Origin: a virus
IMG/VR virus record: IMGVR_UViG_3300049846_002100
Span: 1-64,000 of that record
DNA: 64,000 nt
Direction: 5' to 3' (one strand)
The position numbers were made by a program, and so were the translations under genes. Position 1 is the first letter of the stretch, and each line of letters starts with the position of its first letter. This document shows positions 27,224 to 36,371 of the stretch, piece by piece. The notes under the pieces are model-generated. The model made no database searches. It was given only the letters and a program-made list of their open reading frames with translations, and had not been told where the DNA came from.

Positions 27224-30200
27224 TCAGTGGAACTTCTCGCGACGCTTGTACTCGTAGATCCCTTCGTTGACCTTGTTCTCCAGGTGCCGAGCGAGATCCT
27301 GGCCGCCGATGCCGTTGACATTGAGCGTGATGTTCACGGAACCACCGCCCTGTGTGGCGCCTCCTCGCGGAACAATCGTCTCGCCAGGTGCGACGGACGC
27401 GAAAAACTCGCCAGACGGGGGCCTTGCAACAACCCCCCCTTCCGCATTCGCAGGGGGCACCATGACCGTGCCCGTCGCCGTCGAGTTTTGAACAACTTGC
27501 TTCCCGAAATTTGTCGCGTTGAAAGTGCCCGCTTTGAGGCCCGCAGCGACCGATCCACGGTCCAACCCCGAGTACATGTAGTATTCGAACAGCGCCGTCC
27601 GTAGCGCATCGAGCGTGCCGTTCTCGATTGCGGGTTGGAACGTGTTCTTGACGTTGCCCTTGTCGAAGCCGAGCTTCTTCTGCCCGTCCGCAACGCTCTC
27701 AATCGCCGTCGTCGTCTGTGCTTGCTGCTCGACCGTCGCCGGCTTCTCCTTCGACGGAGGAGGGGCGATAGCAGCACTAGGTGTGGCGGCTGTTGCTCCG
27801 GAGGCAGCCGCTCCCGGGGCAACCCCCTGAAAAGTATGTGCAAGCTGGTCGTCACTCAAAGTTAGGCGGATCTTGTCGATGATTTTGGCCACATCCTCCT
27901 CACTGAACCCGGCGGCTGTACCAGCGGCTTCAATATCTCTGCCTTGAGATAGATGCCAGGCCATACTTTTCATCTTACGCTGATCGTAATCGTCGTTATT
28001 GACCTCCGCCATCCTGATGGCCTCTTGAAGACGCTGTCTCTTCAAAGAGTTACTATTACCTGCGCCGCCGAGGTTGGCCGAGATGGATCCAACCACCTTG
28101 TTGTAGGCGTTCACCAACGCTTCGCGCTCTTCTACCAAAGAACGACTTTCAGACTCTACAGCGTTAGCCTCATCAGTTTTACCCTGTTTCCGCAGCTCTT
28201 CTGCTTTCAGGCCCAACTCCTTACTACGCGCTTCTAACTCTTTTGCTTTACCAGGATTTTGGTAAATCACAGCTTCCTGTGCCTTGAACGTGCCTGTCCT
28301 GTACGCCTTCCGCTTGAAGTCCTCTTGGTCTGCGGAGGACTTGAATGCCTCCATCAGCTCCTTGTTCTTTGTCCTAGCGACGGTCATCTCCGTTCGCTTC
28401 CGGTCGTTGGCGCCACCGGGTAGAAGGTTGGAGATCGTGTCCCAAATCCCCATGAACACGTCGTAAGCTTGGTTCAGAAGGAAGTCTATGATGATCTGGA
28501 GCTTTTCGGAGACACTCTGAGTTAGCTCCGCTTGCGTCTTCGCGTAATTGGTCACCTGTTGAGCCGCGTCGAGATCCTTCTTGGCGTCCGCGCTCATTGA
28601 GCGAATGATCTCCTGACTTCCCATCTCGTCGATCTTCTTCAACTCTTCGATGCCCTTACCTTCATCAGTCGCCTGCTTCTTCATGAGCTTGCGCTGCTTA
28701 TCGACGGCTTTCTCGACCTTGATCATGGCGTCGAGCCTCTCCTGAGAGAGGCCGAGCTGCTCCGCCATCATCTCCATGCCGATCGACCCTGCACCTTCGG
28801 AGAGATTCTTCCCACCTCCGAACTTGGCGAGCGCGGCAGTGTAGAGATCAAGGACGGCACCGGGACCAGCGTTCCCCAACGCCGTGGCCTTACCGAAAGT
28901 GCCTTTACCGGCTCTCTGTTTGTCGATACCATACTGCGTGATGGCCTCTTGGAGATCGCCTCCGATGTTTGCCTTGCCGAGGTGCTTCTCCAGCGCCTCA
29001 CCACCCTGATCAATGGCCGATGCAATATCGTCGATTGAACCAGTGGCGCCCGCTGCCTTCAGCTTCTCGGCGAGGTCTTCACGCCGGTTCTTCATCTCAC
29101 GGTTGAGGATGCCCGTGACCTTCTTGTCTCCCGCGAGGAGCGACAATTTGAGCTTCTCGGTCCGCCCCATGTTCTTCAACCCTTGAGCGGTCTCCTGCAT
29201 GAACTTTTGCGCGTTACGGGGGCTCATCGCCTTACCCACGAGCTTCAGGAGTTGAACCGAGTCCTCCAGTCGGTTGTTGTACAAGGAGAGGTCGGTCGAG
29301 ATACTCCGGATCATCTGGAAGAACTTGTTCTGCGCGATCCCGGAGTCGCTGGCGGCTTGACTGATCTGCGCGAACGATCCAGCGATGTCCTTTGCCTTCG
29401 TGCCAAGCTCGGTCATCATCTCGCCTTGGAATTGGGCGATTTCAGTCAGGCTGACGCCAAAGTTACGTGAGAATGCGACGGCCACGTGAACCATGTCCGC
29501 GGAGAATCTGCCAACCTCCTTTCGGGAGGCTTCGGCTTCATCACGAATACGTCCGAGAGATACACCCTCCTGATTGAGCACACCCAAGAGGGCAAGGTGG
29601 TCCTTCGAAGTCGTACCCCATTCGAGGTTCGACTTCGCATCGAAGGCGGCACCTCGAATACTTTTCACGGTCGCGTGTAGATCCTCAAACGCTATGTCGG
29701 CTCGGCCGCCAGCGGTCGCCAGAAACTCTCCCGTGCTGGCAGTAGAGAGAAGCTCTTTCTGGAACTCCTTCGCCGCTGCGTCCGCGTCGATGAACAGTTT
29801 CACGATCGCCATGACCGCGCCGGCTGTCATCGACAGCGCAGGACCCAACTTCGTCAGCGTGCCGGCGATTCCAGTCATCGCTGAGACTGCACCGCCCATC
29901 TGAGCCATCTTGCCGACAGCGCCCTTACCAAGACCCCCGAGGGCTCCGCCAATGCCCCTAGCCATACCGCCGAAGCTCTTGCTACCTAGGCCTGACATCG
30001 CGTCAGATAGGGAGGCACCGACCTCCTTGGTCATCTTGCGCCGATCGAATCCGACGAAGCCCTTGAAGGCGCTCTCCATCTCGTCGCGGTATTCCTTGGC
30101 GTTCGCTTCGATCGCTTCGTGAAAGGCCGCGCCAAAGTCGAGACCTTTCTGATTCTCGCGGATTTCCTTGATCAGCGAGAGCCTGTCCTCAAGCCCTTGA

Positions 30201-30526
30201 ATCGATTTCTTGATGCCGACCTTTTCCTCGGCACTCGCTCGGCTAAGCTCGATTCGCGTATCGTGTAGCTGCTGATGCAAGTCCTCTTGCTTCTTGGTCA
30301 GAACGATGAGCTGCTTCTGGCTCAGCATCAACCCTTTCGAGTATTCGACACCAAACGATTCAGCAGTATCTTCCAACCCCTTTAAGAGATCGTTCGCACC
30401 CTCTGCGGCATCACCAATGCGACCGAGCCCCCGTTTGAAGGAAGCCTCCATCGCTTCGATGGTCCTCTTCGCCCGTCGGCCATCGATGTCGAGACTGAAT
30501 TGGAGCTTGGTGATGTCGGTCGGCAT
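27224..30526 (-). CDS. Tail tape measure protein
   Basis: 1100 residues. Mostly helical, with coiled coils at the N-terminus (TKKQEDLHQQLHDTRIELSR) and a Gly/Ala-rich hydrophobic zone at about 190-250 (GMARGIGGALGGLGKGAVGK, LTKLGPALSMTAGAVMAIVK), the classic tape-measure layout. Long charged helices and an Ala/Pro linker precede the C-terminal beta segment GGGSVNITLNVNGIGGQDLA. It sits after the tail tube and two putative assembly chaperones. By the usual rule of about 1.5 angstrom per residue, the tail would be about 165 nm long (inference). Confidence 0.9.
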   Translation of the reverse strand: MPTDITKLQFSLDIDGRRAKRTIEAMEASFKRGLGRIGDAAEGANDLLKGLEDTAESFGVEYSKGLMLSQKQLIVLTKKQEDLHQQLHDTRIELSRASAEEKVGIKKSIQGLEDRLSLIKEIRENQKGLDFGAAFHEAIEANAKEYRDEMESAFKGFVGFDRRKMTKEVGASLSDAMSGLGSKSFGGMARGIGGALGGLGKGAVGKMAQMGGAVSAMTGIAGTLTKLGPALSMTAGAVMAIVKLFIDADAAAKEFQKELLSTASTGEFLATAGGRADIAFEDLHATVKSIRGAAFDAKSNLEWGTTSKDHLALLGVLNQEGVSLGRIRDEAEASRKEVGRFSADMVHVAVAFSRNFGVSLTEIAQFQGEMMTELGTKAKDIAGSFAQISQAASDSGIAQNKFFQMIRSISTDLSLYNNRLEDSVQLLKLVGKAMSPRNAQKFMQETAQGLKNMGRTEKLKLSLLAGDKKVTGILNREMKNRREDLAEKLKAAGATGSIDDIASAIDQGGEALEKHLGKANIGGDLQEAITQYGIDKQRAGKGTFGKATALGNAGPGAVLDLYTAALAKFGGGKNLSEGAGSIGMEMMAEQLGLSQERLDAMIKVEKAVDKQRKLMKKQATDEGKGIEELKKIDEMGSQEIIRSMSADAKKDLDAAQQVTNYAKTQAELTQSVSEKLQIIIDFLLNQAYDVFMGIWDTISNLLPGGANDRKRTEMTVARTKNKELMEAFKSSADQEDFKRKAYRTGTFKAQEAVIYQNPGKAKELEARSKELGLKAEELRKQGKTDEANAVESESRSLVEEREALVNAYNKVVGSISANLGGAGNSNSLKRQRLQEAIRMAEVNNDDYDQRKMKSMAWHLSQGRDIEAAGTAAGFSEEDVAKIIDKIRLTLSDDQLAHTFQGVAPGAAASGATAATPSAAIAPPPSKEKPATVEQQAQTTTAIESVADGQKKLGFDKGNVKNTFQPAIENGTLDALRTALFEYYMYSGLDRGSVAAGLKAGTFNATNFGKQVVQNSTATGTVMVPPANAEGGVVARPPSGEFFASVAPGETIVPRGGATQGGGSVNITLNVNGIGGQDLARHLENKVNEGIYEYKRREKFH

Positions 30527-30532
30527 GGTCTC

Positions 30533-31813
30533 TTACTTCCGTCGGCTGAAAGGAACCGTAGGGGCTGGCCGTTGGCCGCCGGCCGGGATCACGGGGGTAC
30601 GTTCGGGTGCGGGAGGGGGCGAGTCGCCGTACCACTTTTCTCGGTGTTGTTGCCCCTTCTCGTCGAGCATTTGGGGATGGACCATGATCCGAGCGGCGTT
30701 CTGTGCCTCCACGGTCCGTCGGCGCTCGATACGATCTCGGAGCTGATCCGGGGTCAGACCAGTGATGTCACTCCCACCCGTGAGCGGTGCGTCTCCGTAC
30801 CGGGCAACGTATTGAGCCGCGATCCGCTCGCTCTCCTGCCTCTCCTCTTCACGACGCTGCCGAATCTGTTGCTCGTAGCGGTCGACGATAACGTCGTGCC
30901 AATCCTTCTCGCCCTTGAGATCCCTCTCTAGCTGCTCTGCCAGCTCATCTTCGGTGTGCGCGACAACCATGGGCACGCCGTACTTCGACTTCTGCTCTTT
31001 CAAGGGTTGGCCGAGGAGCACGTGATTCAGAAGAGCATCCTTCCGAGCAAACCGTGCATCCCGGTCTTTGCGACGGCGCGCTTCGTCTTGGCGGTAGACC
31101 TTCGAGATCCCCTTGCCAGCCATGCAGGAGCCCACGAACTTGGCGTGCTCCCACGCACGGTCGTAATCCTCCTTCTTGTCCTCGTAGTAGTTGATCGCAC
31201 GCCAGATGAGCTGCCCCCAGTTCATCCCAAGGTGCTCCGTCCCCGGGACACCCGTGAGCGTCGTTTGGGTCAGATCCAAACCCCTGATTTGGGCCCATCT
31301 GAACCGGGACTGATCCTCCATTGCGTAGGCTTCAGCAAGGCGCACCGCGTTGCTGGCTCGGCGATTGATCTCCGACAGGTGCCGGATGATCCGCGCCCTC
31401 ATCTGCGGGGGGAACTCTGCGAACGCCTTCGCCACCTCGGGGACATAGCGCCCTCGATCGACGAGTACGTTCATCCCATCGACCATGAAAACCCCGTACG
31501 CGATGAACGTGTTCCAGAACCGACTTGTCGGCTGCGGACGCGCACCACTACCGGCCACGAATTCCAAGAGGCTGAACTCATGATGGTTCAAGCTCTTGAA
31601 CACGAACCTGGTGTCGTTGATGTCCGCCGTGACCGTAAGGAACCCTCGAAAGAGAAGGTTCTCCGTATCCCGGTAGACAGCCGGATCGACTTCTGGGGCA
31701 CGGAAGGACGGCCTGATGACCCCCTCTTCAGTACTCTCTTCCTCGGGCTCTCCGAGCGCTTCGTTCTGCGCTCGGAGAGCCGCTTGCTGTTCCTCGTACG
31801 ACGGGATGGCCAT
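30533..31813 (-). CDS. Putative tail assembly chaperone / tape-measure-adjacent protein
   Basis: 426 residues, directly upstream of the tape measure gene. An N-terminal acidic linker is followed by FRGFLTVTADINDTRFVFKS LNHHEFSLLEF, similar in layout to the first chaperone (F..V..L...E...L). The rest is helical and charged (RRRKDRDARFARKDALLNHV, YEQQIRQRREEERQESERIA) with a Pro-rich end. In many phages two chaperones are made by frameshifting; here the two genes are separate, with the first stop six bases before this ATG. Role inferred from position. Confidence 0.55.
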   Translation of the reverse strand: MAIPSYEEQQAALRAQNEALGEPEEESTEEGVIRPSFRAPEVDPAVYRDTENLLFRGFLTVTADINDTRFVFKSLNHHEFSLLEFVAGSGARPQPTSRFWNTFIAYGVFMVDGMNVLVDRGRYVPEVAKAFAEFPPQMRARIIRHLSEINRRASNAVRLAEAYAMEDQSRFRWAQIRGLDLTQTTLTGVPGTEHLGMNWGQLIWRAINYYEDKKEDYDRAWEHAKFVGSCMAGKGISKVYRQDEARRRKDRDARFARKDALLNHVLLGQPLKEQKSKYGVPMVVAHTEDELAEQLERDLKGEKDWHDVIVDRYEQQIRQRREEERQESERIAAQYVARYGDAPLTGGSDITGLTPDQLRDRIERRRTVEAQNAARIMVHPQMLDEKGQQHREKWYGDSPPPAPERTPVIPAGGQRPAPTVPFSRRK

Positions 31814-31819
31814 TGGACA

Positions 31820-33073
31820 TCACGGCAATCGCGTAGGCGGTCTGTAGTACGGGTTCATCCCAACCTTCGGGGGCTGGTCGATGATCTTTCGAACCTCGTC
31901 CACGTTGACTCGTTCCGCACCACTGCCAGAGATGACGGGTACTTCAGCAGGGGCCGGCCGAGCCGCTTGCGTAGACCCCTCTAGGAGAGCCGCTGTTAGC
32001 GATGGGTCGACGCCCATCTCCATCGCTGCGTAGACTGCGCCCCGGCCGGTCTGTGGGACCGGCCCGTAGCCCGTAGGGGGCGGAGGCACGGGTGTGCCAG
32101 GCATCACTTGCCCGGGCATCACATGCACGGGGACGCCCGGTGGCATGTTTGGGCTCGCAATCGGGTATACCGGCGTGACTTGCTGTACCGGCTGCGGTGT
32201 GTACACCACCGGGGCCGGTAGAGGGACAGGCACGGGCTGCGGTTGAGCGTACTGCGGTGGCGTCGGAGGCGCGGGGGGCGGCGCATGGTAGACGGCTTGC
32301 GGGTGCTCGACCGGCTGAGGCACCGGAGCCGTTGCTGCGGCCGTCTGGTTCATGGGGACGCGCTCCCGCATCATCCGAGCCAGGTCGTATCCTTGGTTCG
32401 GCTGAACGGCAGCCTCGGAGGGCATACTCTGCGACTGAGTGCCTTGGGGCGGAGCACCCTCCGGCGGAGCACCTTCCGGGGCATCCCTACGATCGAGCGT
32501 CACCGACAGCTTGTGGTTGTAGCCGAACTCGGCGAGGGTGGTCTCGACAAGGGCGGGGGGAATCTCATCCTCCAACTCCCGGATCTCACCGAGAAGCCTT
32601 CGGAGCTTGTCCGCTGGGGCTTCCTCGGCCGTGGTGAAGGTGACTTTGTCTTTGGCCTGCTTTTCAGCGGCGCTGACTACGTCACCAAATTTTCGGTACG
32701 CGACGAAGATGGCTTCCTTCGACCATGAGTCGAGAACGTTTTTCCGTAGGAAGGCGTGAAGCTCTAGCTTCACCTTCCTCATCGACCCCTGATTCTTGGG
32801 GTCGGGTTGCTCGTCTTCGACGTACTGAGTGTCCCGGAGGTCACACCCATTCAACTCCACGATGGAGCGAGCGATGTGCGCCTTTTGAAAGGCGTTGAGG
32901 TATTCGAGGTTCTCTAGCTCGCGAAGCTCGTTGAGGACCGCCTCGTATTCGTCAGGCCGGAGATTGCGAAGGACGATGTCACAATCTCCGATCTGAAACC
33001 GCTCTTCGACGAGGCCAATGCTCTTTGCACGCGTGAGTGCTTCTCGAAGCGCCTTCGATGAAATAGTACCCAT
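31820..33073 (-). CDS. Putative tail assembly chaperone with Pro-rich tail
   Basis: 417 residues. The N-terminal 190 residues (ERFQIGDCDIVLRNLRPDEY, EYLNAFQKAHIARSIVELNG) have the layout of tail assembly chaperones, which are encoded between the tail tube and the tape measure, as here. From about residue 195 the protein becomes a Pro/Gln/Ala-rich disordered stretch (PVPQPVEHPQAVYHAPPPAP) with a short ordered end, RVNVDEVRKIIDQPPKVGMN. A GGAG ribosome-binding site lies upstream. No overlap with the following gene is seen. Confidence 0.6.
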   Translation of the reverse strand: MGTISSKALREALTRAKSIGLVEERFQIGDCDIVLRNLRPDEYEAVLNELRELENLEYLNAFQKAHIARSIVELNGCDLRDTQYVEDEQPDPKNQGSMRKVKLELHAFLRKNVLDSWSKEAIFVAYRKFGDVVSAAEKQAKDKVTFTTAEEAPADKLRRLLGEIRELEDEIPPALVETTLAEFGYNHKLSVTLDRRDAPEGAPPEGAPPQGTQSQSMPSEAAVQPNQGYDLARMMRERVPMNQTAAATAPVPQPVEHPQAVYHAPPPAPPTPPQYAQPQPVPVPLPAPVVYTPQPVQQVTPVYPIASPNMPPGVPVHVMPGQVMPGTPVPPPPTGYGPVPQTGRGAVYAAMEMGVDPSLTAALLEGSTQAARPAPAEVPVISGSGAERVNVDEVRKIIDQPPKVGMNPYYRPPTRLP

Positions 33074-33208
33074 TTGATTCCGTCTCCATCTGATGTTAGA
33101 CGGGAGGCGCGACGAGAGATGGGCCTACGGATGCTCTCCTCGTTGTTCCGAGGTCTCCTGCTGATCCGATCCCATTTCTTCTCTCGGACGCGCCTACCGT
33201 CAGTCGTC

Positions 33209-33919
33209 TTAGCCGCCGACGAGGCCGGTGTTGAGCGCCGCCGTACCACCGCCGAAGCGGATCGAGTACGTCTGGCCAGCGGAGCCACCGATGGGTGCGA
33301 GACCGGAGTCGATAAACTCGCCGTACTGCGACGTGCCATCGATGACATCAGTCACGACACACTGAGAGGTCTCCGCAACCATCGCCGAGTCCGACGCGTA
33401 GCTAACGGAGTAACTCGTGAACCAGCATCCCTCGTAGAACGTGAAGAGAGCCTTCACCGTCGTGATCGGGGAGCCAGGACCCTGTTGGACCGTGGCGTTC
33501 TTCGCACCCGGACCGTTGAGCCCCTCCTCACGCGAGGAGATTTCGCTCATGACGATCTCCTGTTTGATGTCGAAGGGCCAACGGTGGTGGCGGAGCGAAC
33601 GGACGAGGCCGTCGATGCCCCCCTTGTACCCTAGAACCTGAAACAGGTTCGCATGGTACAGAAGCGTCTTGTTGAGCGTGACCTGCATTGGCTCGGTCAC
33701 ACCCGGGACCAGCTCGGCGATCATGTCGCCATAACCAATCCCTCGGACCGGCTGGACATCACGGCTCTCGTCGTGCGAGAACTCCGAGATCGCTCCGATC
33801 TGCTGGATGGCAGCCGAACCCACGGCATAGCCAAACAATTTGTTCTTCTGCGACACCACCGCACGTGTATTGGGGGCGGTGCCCATTCGGTAGATGTATG
33901 TGCTGTTGGTGACAGGCAT
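33209..33919 (-). CDS. Tail tube protein
   Basis: 236 residues. The sequence (AISEFSHDESRDVQPVRGIG, YGDMIAELVPGVTEPMQVTL, LYHANLFQVLGYKG, and the beta-rich end) matches the tail tube family of contractile phages. It would polymerise into the inner tube. The ATG at 33919 has GTGAGGGAAAGCC in front. The upstream HNH gene runs 161 bases into this coding sequence in another frame. A 136-base spacer with a weak hairpin (CCTCG / CGAGG) separates it from the first chaperone. No sheath gene is adjacent, which is unusual for this family. Confidence 0.78.
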   Translation of the reverse strand: MPVTNSTYIYRMGTAPNTRAVVSQKNKLFGYAVGSAAIQQIGAISEFSHDESRDVQPVRGIGYGDMIAELVPGVTEPMQVTLNKTLLYHANLFQVLGYKGGIDGLVRSLRHHRWPFDIKQEIVMSEISSREEGLNGPGAKNATVQQGPGSPITTVKALFTFYEGCWFTSYSVSYASDSAMVAETSQCVVTDVIDGTSQYGEFIDSGLAPIGGSAGQTYSIRFGGGTAALNTGLVGG

Positions 33920-34616
33920 GGCTTTCCCTCACGACGTTGAGCGGAGCATCACGAAGAGCGCGGTTGTTCTTCCACGAGTTACAAGAGCGGCATGCAGGAA
34001 CGATGTTGTCGGCCGTGTGCTCCCCGCCCCGCGAGATAGGTTGCACATGATCCATCGTCAGCTTGCGAACCTGAAGGCAGTAGGCGCACCGATGACCAAA
34101 CACTTCGATGATTGAAAGCCACTCCTCGAACTTGAAGTCAGAGGCCGTGTAGCGTGCACGGCGCTCAGAGTAGAGCTTCCGAAGCGTATCTTGATTCTCC
34201 ACGTACCAGCGCTTGTAGTACGCGCGCATCTTCTCAGGGTGCGCTTGCATCCAAGCTTTGGTCCATGCGCGAGCCTTCGCTTTGTTGCCCTGACTCTTGT
34301 CCAACCATCGCTGAACGTACTCTGCACTCTTATGAGGATTCGCAGAACGCCACCTACGGCACGATGCGCTGTGCTTGTCCTTGTTGTTGTGGTAGTACGC
34401 TTTCGATCGCTCCCGTTGAGCCGGAAGCTCTTTCGCCCTCTGTAGAGCCAGCTTCTCCGGGTTTGCGTCACGCCAGCGTGCAACGCGATCGACGGCCGCC
34501 TTCCGCTTACAGGCGTCACAGGACTTGCGGCGAGGGCTCGACCCGACGGGCAGACCGCTACCGCAGGACGAACACGTCCTCGGGAGAATGGTTGCGGTGT
34601 CGAGCCCGGAGAGCAT
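33759..34616 (-). CDS. HNH homing endonuclease overlapping the tail tube gene
   Basis: 285 residues. It opens with a zinc module (CSSCGSGLPVGSSPRRKSCD), then basic repeats of the type WRSANPHKSAEYVQRW and AHPEKMRAYYKRWYVENQDT. The HNH core is HRCAYCLQVRKLTMDHVQPI, SRGGEHTADNIVPACRSCNS, WKNNRAL at about 173-220. After the core the frame has no stop and continues 161 bases (53 codons) into the tail tube gene in a different frame, giving a Cys/His-rich tail. It sits between a 272-residue gene and the tube gene, start 9 bases after the upstream stop. The nuclease motifs look intact. Confidence 0.85.
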   Translation of the reverse strand: MLSGLDTATILPRTCSSCGSGLPVGSSPRRKSCDACKRKAAVDRVARWRDANPEKLALQRAKELPAQRERSKAYYHNNKDKHSASCRRWRSANPHKSAEYVQRWLDKSQGNKAKARAWTKAWMQAHPEKMRAYYKRWYVENQDTLRKLYSERRARYTASDFKFEEWLSIIEVFGHRCAYCLQVRKLTMDHVQPISRGGEHTADNIVPACRSCNSWKNNRALRDAPLNVVRESHACHQQHIHLPNGHRPQYTCGGVAEEQIVWLCRGFGCHPADRSDLGVLARREP

Positions 34617-34625
34617 GGTCAGTCC

Positions 34626-35444
34626 TCAGACGTTGGTGGGGAAGAGCGAGTGGATAGTGTCGGCTTGACGGGCAAGTTCGACGAGGTCGTTCCTCACCCA
34701 CGGCGCCGCCAGGTCGACGTTGGCGACGATTTCTGAGACCTTCGATGCGATCTTGTGTAGGTCGGTCTTGGCCTTTGCGGCGTTGAAACGCTTGCCCGCA
34801 GCAACCAGCCGGTCGATCTTCTCGTTCGTACCGTCCACGGTCGCGAGGATTGACTCCACCACATCGGCATTGGCCTTGAGGGACTCGTACGAGGCGGTCT
34901 TCTGACCTTGCTCCTCTTGGGCCTTGGCCTGCTCCTGCTCCTTCGGAGCCTGTTCGGCTTGCTGCGCAGGCTCATCCTGAGCTTGTTCGGCGGCCACAAC
35001 GACGTAGTCGGGGTCCTTCAGTGCCGCAACGAGGCTCTTCAAAGCGGCAAACGAGCCTTGAGATGCTACCTTGGTGCCCATCGCTGTGAGTTGCTTCTCA
35101 ACAGCGGCGAGCTTCTGCTCGAAGTTCTGCGTCTCGACACTAGCCATGGCTCTTCCTTCCGTCCTCAAAGGCGTCCGATTTTCGGAGGGGATAAGAGGAC
35201 TAGCGAGCACCTGCCGGCGTGGCGAAAGTACCTCACTAATCCGTGCCGGATCGGCACGGAAGCTCCCCTTCCCGAGCTTCAAATAGGCATCTATCGCGCG
35301 ACGAGCTTCACTCGTGCTCGACGCCAGCGACGCAACGAATTGGGCCACGGAGACGGTGCCGAGGGTGTAGCGCCACCCGCCGGGGACGTCGACAAAGTCC
35401 CGAAGGCCGTCTGTTCCGATCGTGACCAGCACCTTGGTCGCCAT
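34626..35444 (-). CDS. Unknown structural-operon protein, possible two start sites
   Basis: 272 residues from the ATG at 35444, which lacks a clear ribosome-binding site. The N-terminal 85 residues (VTIGTDGLRDFVDVPGGWRY, VAQFVASLASSTSEARRAID) look globular. At residue 100 an in-frame ATG (35147) has a strong GGAAGGAAG site, so a 173-residue shorter product is likely made, or the frame joins two genes. The C-terminal part contains a Gln/Glu/Ala-rich linker (EQAPKEQEQAKAQEEQGQKT) and helices ending QADTIHSLFPTNV. It precedes the tail tube gene, separated only by the inserted endonuclease. Function unknown. Confidence 0.6.
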   Translation of the reverse strand: MATKVLVTIGTDGLRDFVDVPGGWRYTLGTVSVAQFVASLASSTSEARRAIDAYLKLGKGSFRADPARISEVLSPRRQVLASPLIPSENRTPLRTEGRAMASVETQNFEQKLAAVEKQLTAMGTKVASQGSFAALKSLVAALKDPDYVVVAAEQAQDEPAQQAEQAPKEQEQAKAQEEQGQKTASYESLKANADVVESILATVDGTNEKIDRLVAAGKRFNAAKAKTDLHKIASKVSEIVANVDLAAPWVRNDLVELARQADTIHSLFPTNV

Positions 35445-35477
35445 GTGTAAACACGGCGGCCATGAGTGGATTAGGGG

Positions 35478-36329
35478 CTACACTCGGACGAGGAGAGTCA
35501 CGAGATGCGATGGTAGGATGAGCGTCCCCGTCTCGGGTGAGCGCAACCACAAACCGTCCGTCGACCATTCCGGTAGTTCGCCCATCGCACGCTCCATGTC
35601 GTTCAGGATTCGTGCGGCGCTGACGAGGTCGAAGTCGACGTGCCCGCTCTTCTTGGACGCCAGCACATGTCGGCGGCTGTCCTTATCGGGGGAGAAGACG
35701 GTCCCACGGAGGTATCCGGCGCGATAGAGGTCCACCCAAGCGTCAAACAAAGGGCCTTCACTTTGCGCCACGACGAAGCCGTTCGTGCCCACTTCGATGA
35801 TCTTCGGTGCCGGGGTACCTCGACCCAGGTGAGGGAGGTTTCCGGTCAATACGTAGCTGTGGATCCAATCCATGGCCGTTTTGAGTCGTTCACCAGCCTC
35901 GCGTTTGCTGAGGCCCGATGGAAAGTGTGTCCGTAGACGGCGCAGGAAGCGATCTAGGTTCGGATCCAAGTGCCCTAGAAAGGCGTCGCCAAGGCGGTGC
36001 ACCATGTCGACGGACGCGTATAGCCCGGGAGCACTCGGGTGAGTGGCAATGTCCCTGTGCAGGAATAACGCCAGCGCGAAGAGAGTGTCGAAGTCTTGGA
36101 TCCGTCGTGTGCCGAACGCGATGGGCATCGGACGGCCGGAACAGAGATCCTCAAAGAAGCGCATGAGAGCGCCAGGGGATTCACGTTGGAAGCCTTCCCC
36201 ATGGTGCTCGTACACGTGAAGCGCGCGGTCACGTGTTTGCTCGACGGAAGCTCCCGTTTCGTACGTGATTGTGTCAGGTACGATCGTGGGGAGGTCTGGT
36301 TCGATGCGAATGCTGAAAGTGATTTCCAT
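35478..36329 (-). CDS. Hypothetical protein, 283 residues
   Basis: I chose the ATG at 36329 (MEITFSIRIEPDLPTIVPDT) rather than an upstream GTG that lies within the strong hairpin at 36338-36364. The sequence includes HVYEHHGEGFQRESPGALMR, FGTRRIQDFDTLFALALFLH and SVDMVHRLGDAFLGHLDPNL. The clustered His and Asp residues suggest a metal-dependent enzyme, loosely like DHH-type phosphoesterases, but I cannot match a family firmly. It is the third gene of the minus-strand run after the HU-like gene and leads into the tail genes. Confidence 0.6.
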   Translation of the reverse strand: MEITFSIRIEPDLPTIVPDTITYETGASVEQTRDRALHVYEHHGEGFQRESPGALMRFFEDLCSGRPMPIAFGTRRIQDFDTLFALALFLHRDIATHPSAPGLYASVDMVHRLGDAFLGHLDPNLDRFLRRLRTHFPSGLSKREAGERLKTAMDWIHSYVLTGNLPHLGRGTPAPKIIEVGTNGFVVAQSEGPLFDAWVDLYRAGYLRGTVFSPDKDSRRHVLASKKSGHVDFDLVSAARILNDMERAMGELPEWSTDGLWLRSPETGTLILPSHLVTLLVRV

Positions 36330-36337
36330 TCGAGGTG

Positions 36338-36364
36338 GCCCCACCCGAGAGTCTCGGGTGGGGC
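36338..36364 (-). terminator. 12-bp perfect hairpin after HU-like gene
   Basis: GCCCCACCCGAG / CTCGGGTGGGGC with a three-base loop, 7 bases after the HU-like stop codon. There is no T-run on either side, so it may stabilise the HU mRNA 3' end or act as a partial terminator before the downstream gene, whose ATG lies only 9 bases beyond. Confidence 0.6.
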
Positions 36365-36371
36365 TCCGGAA

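Noticed and set aside
31813-31822. Programmed frameshift between the two putative tail chaperone genes
   Set aside because: The first gene stops before the second starts, with no overlapping frames or slippery run at the junction, so separate translation is simpler.
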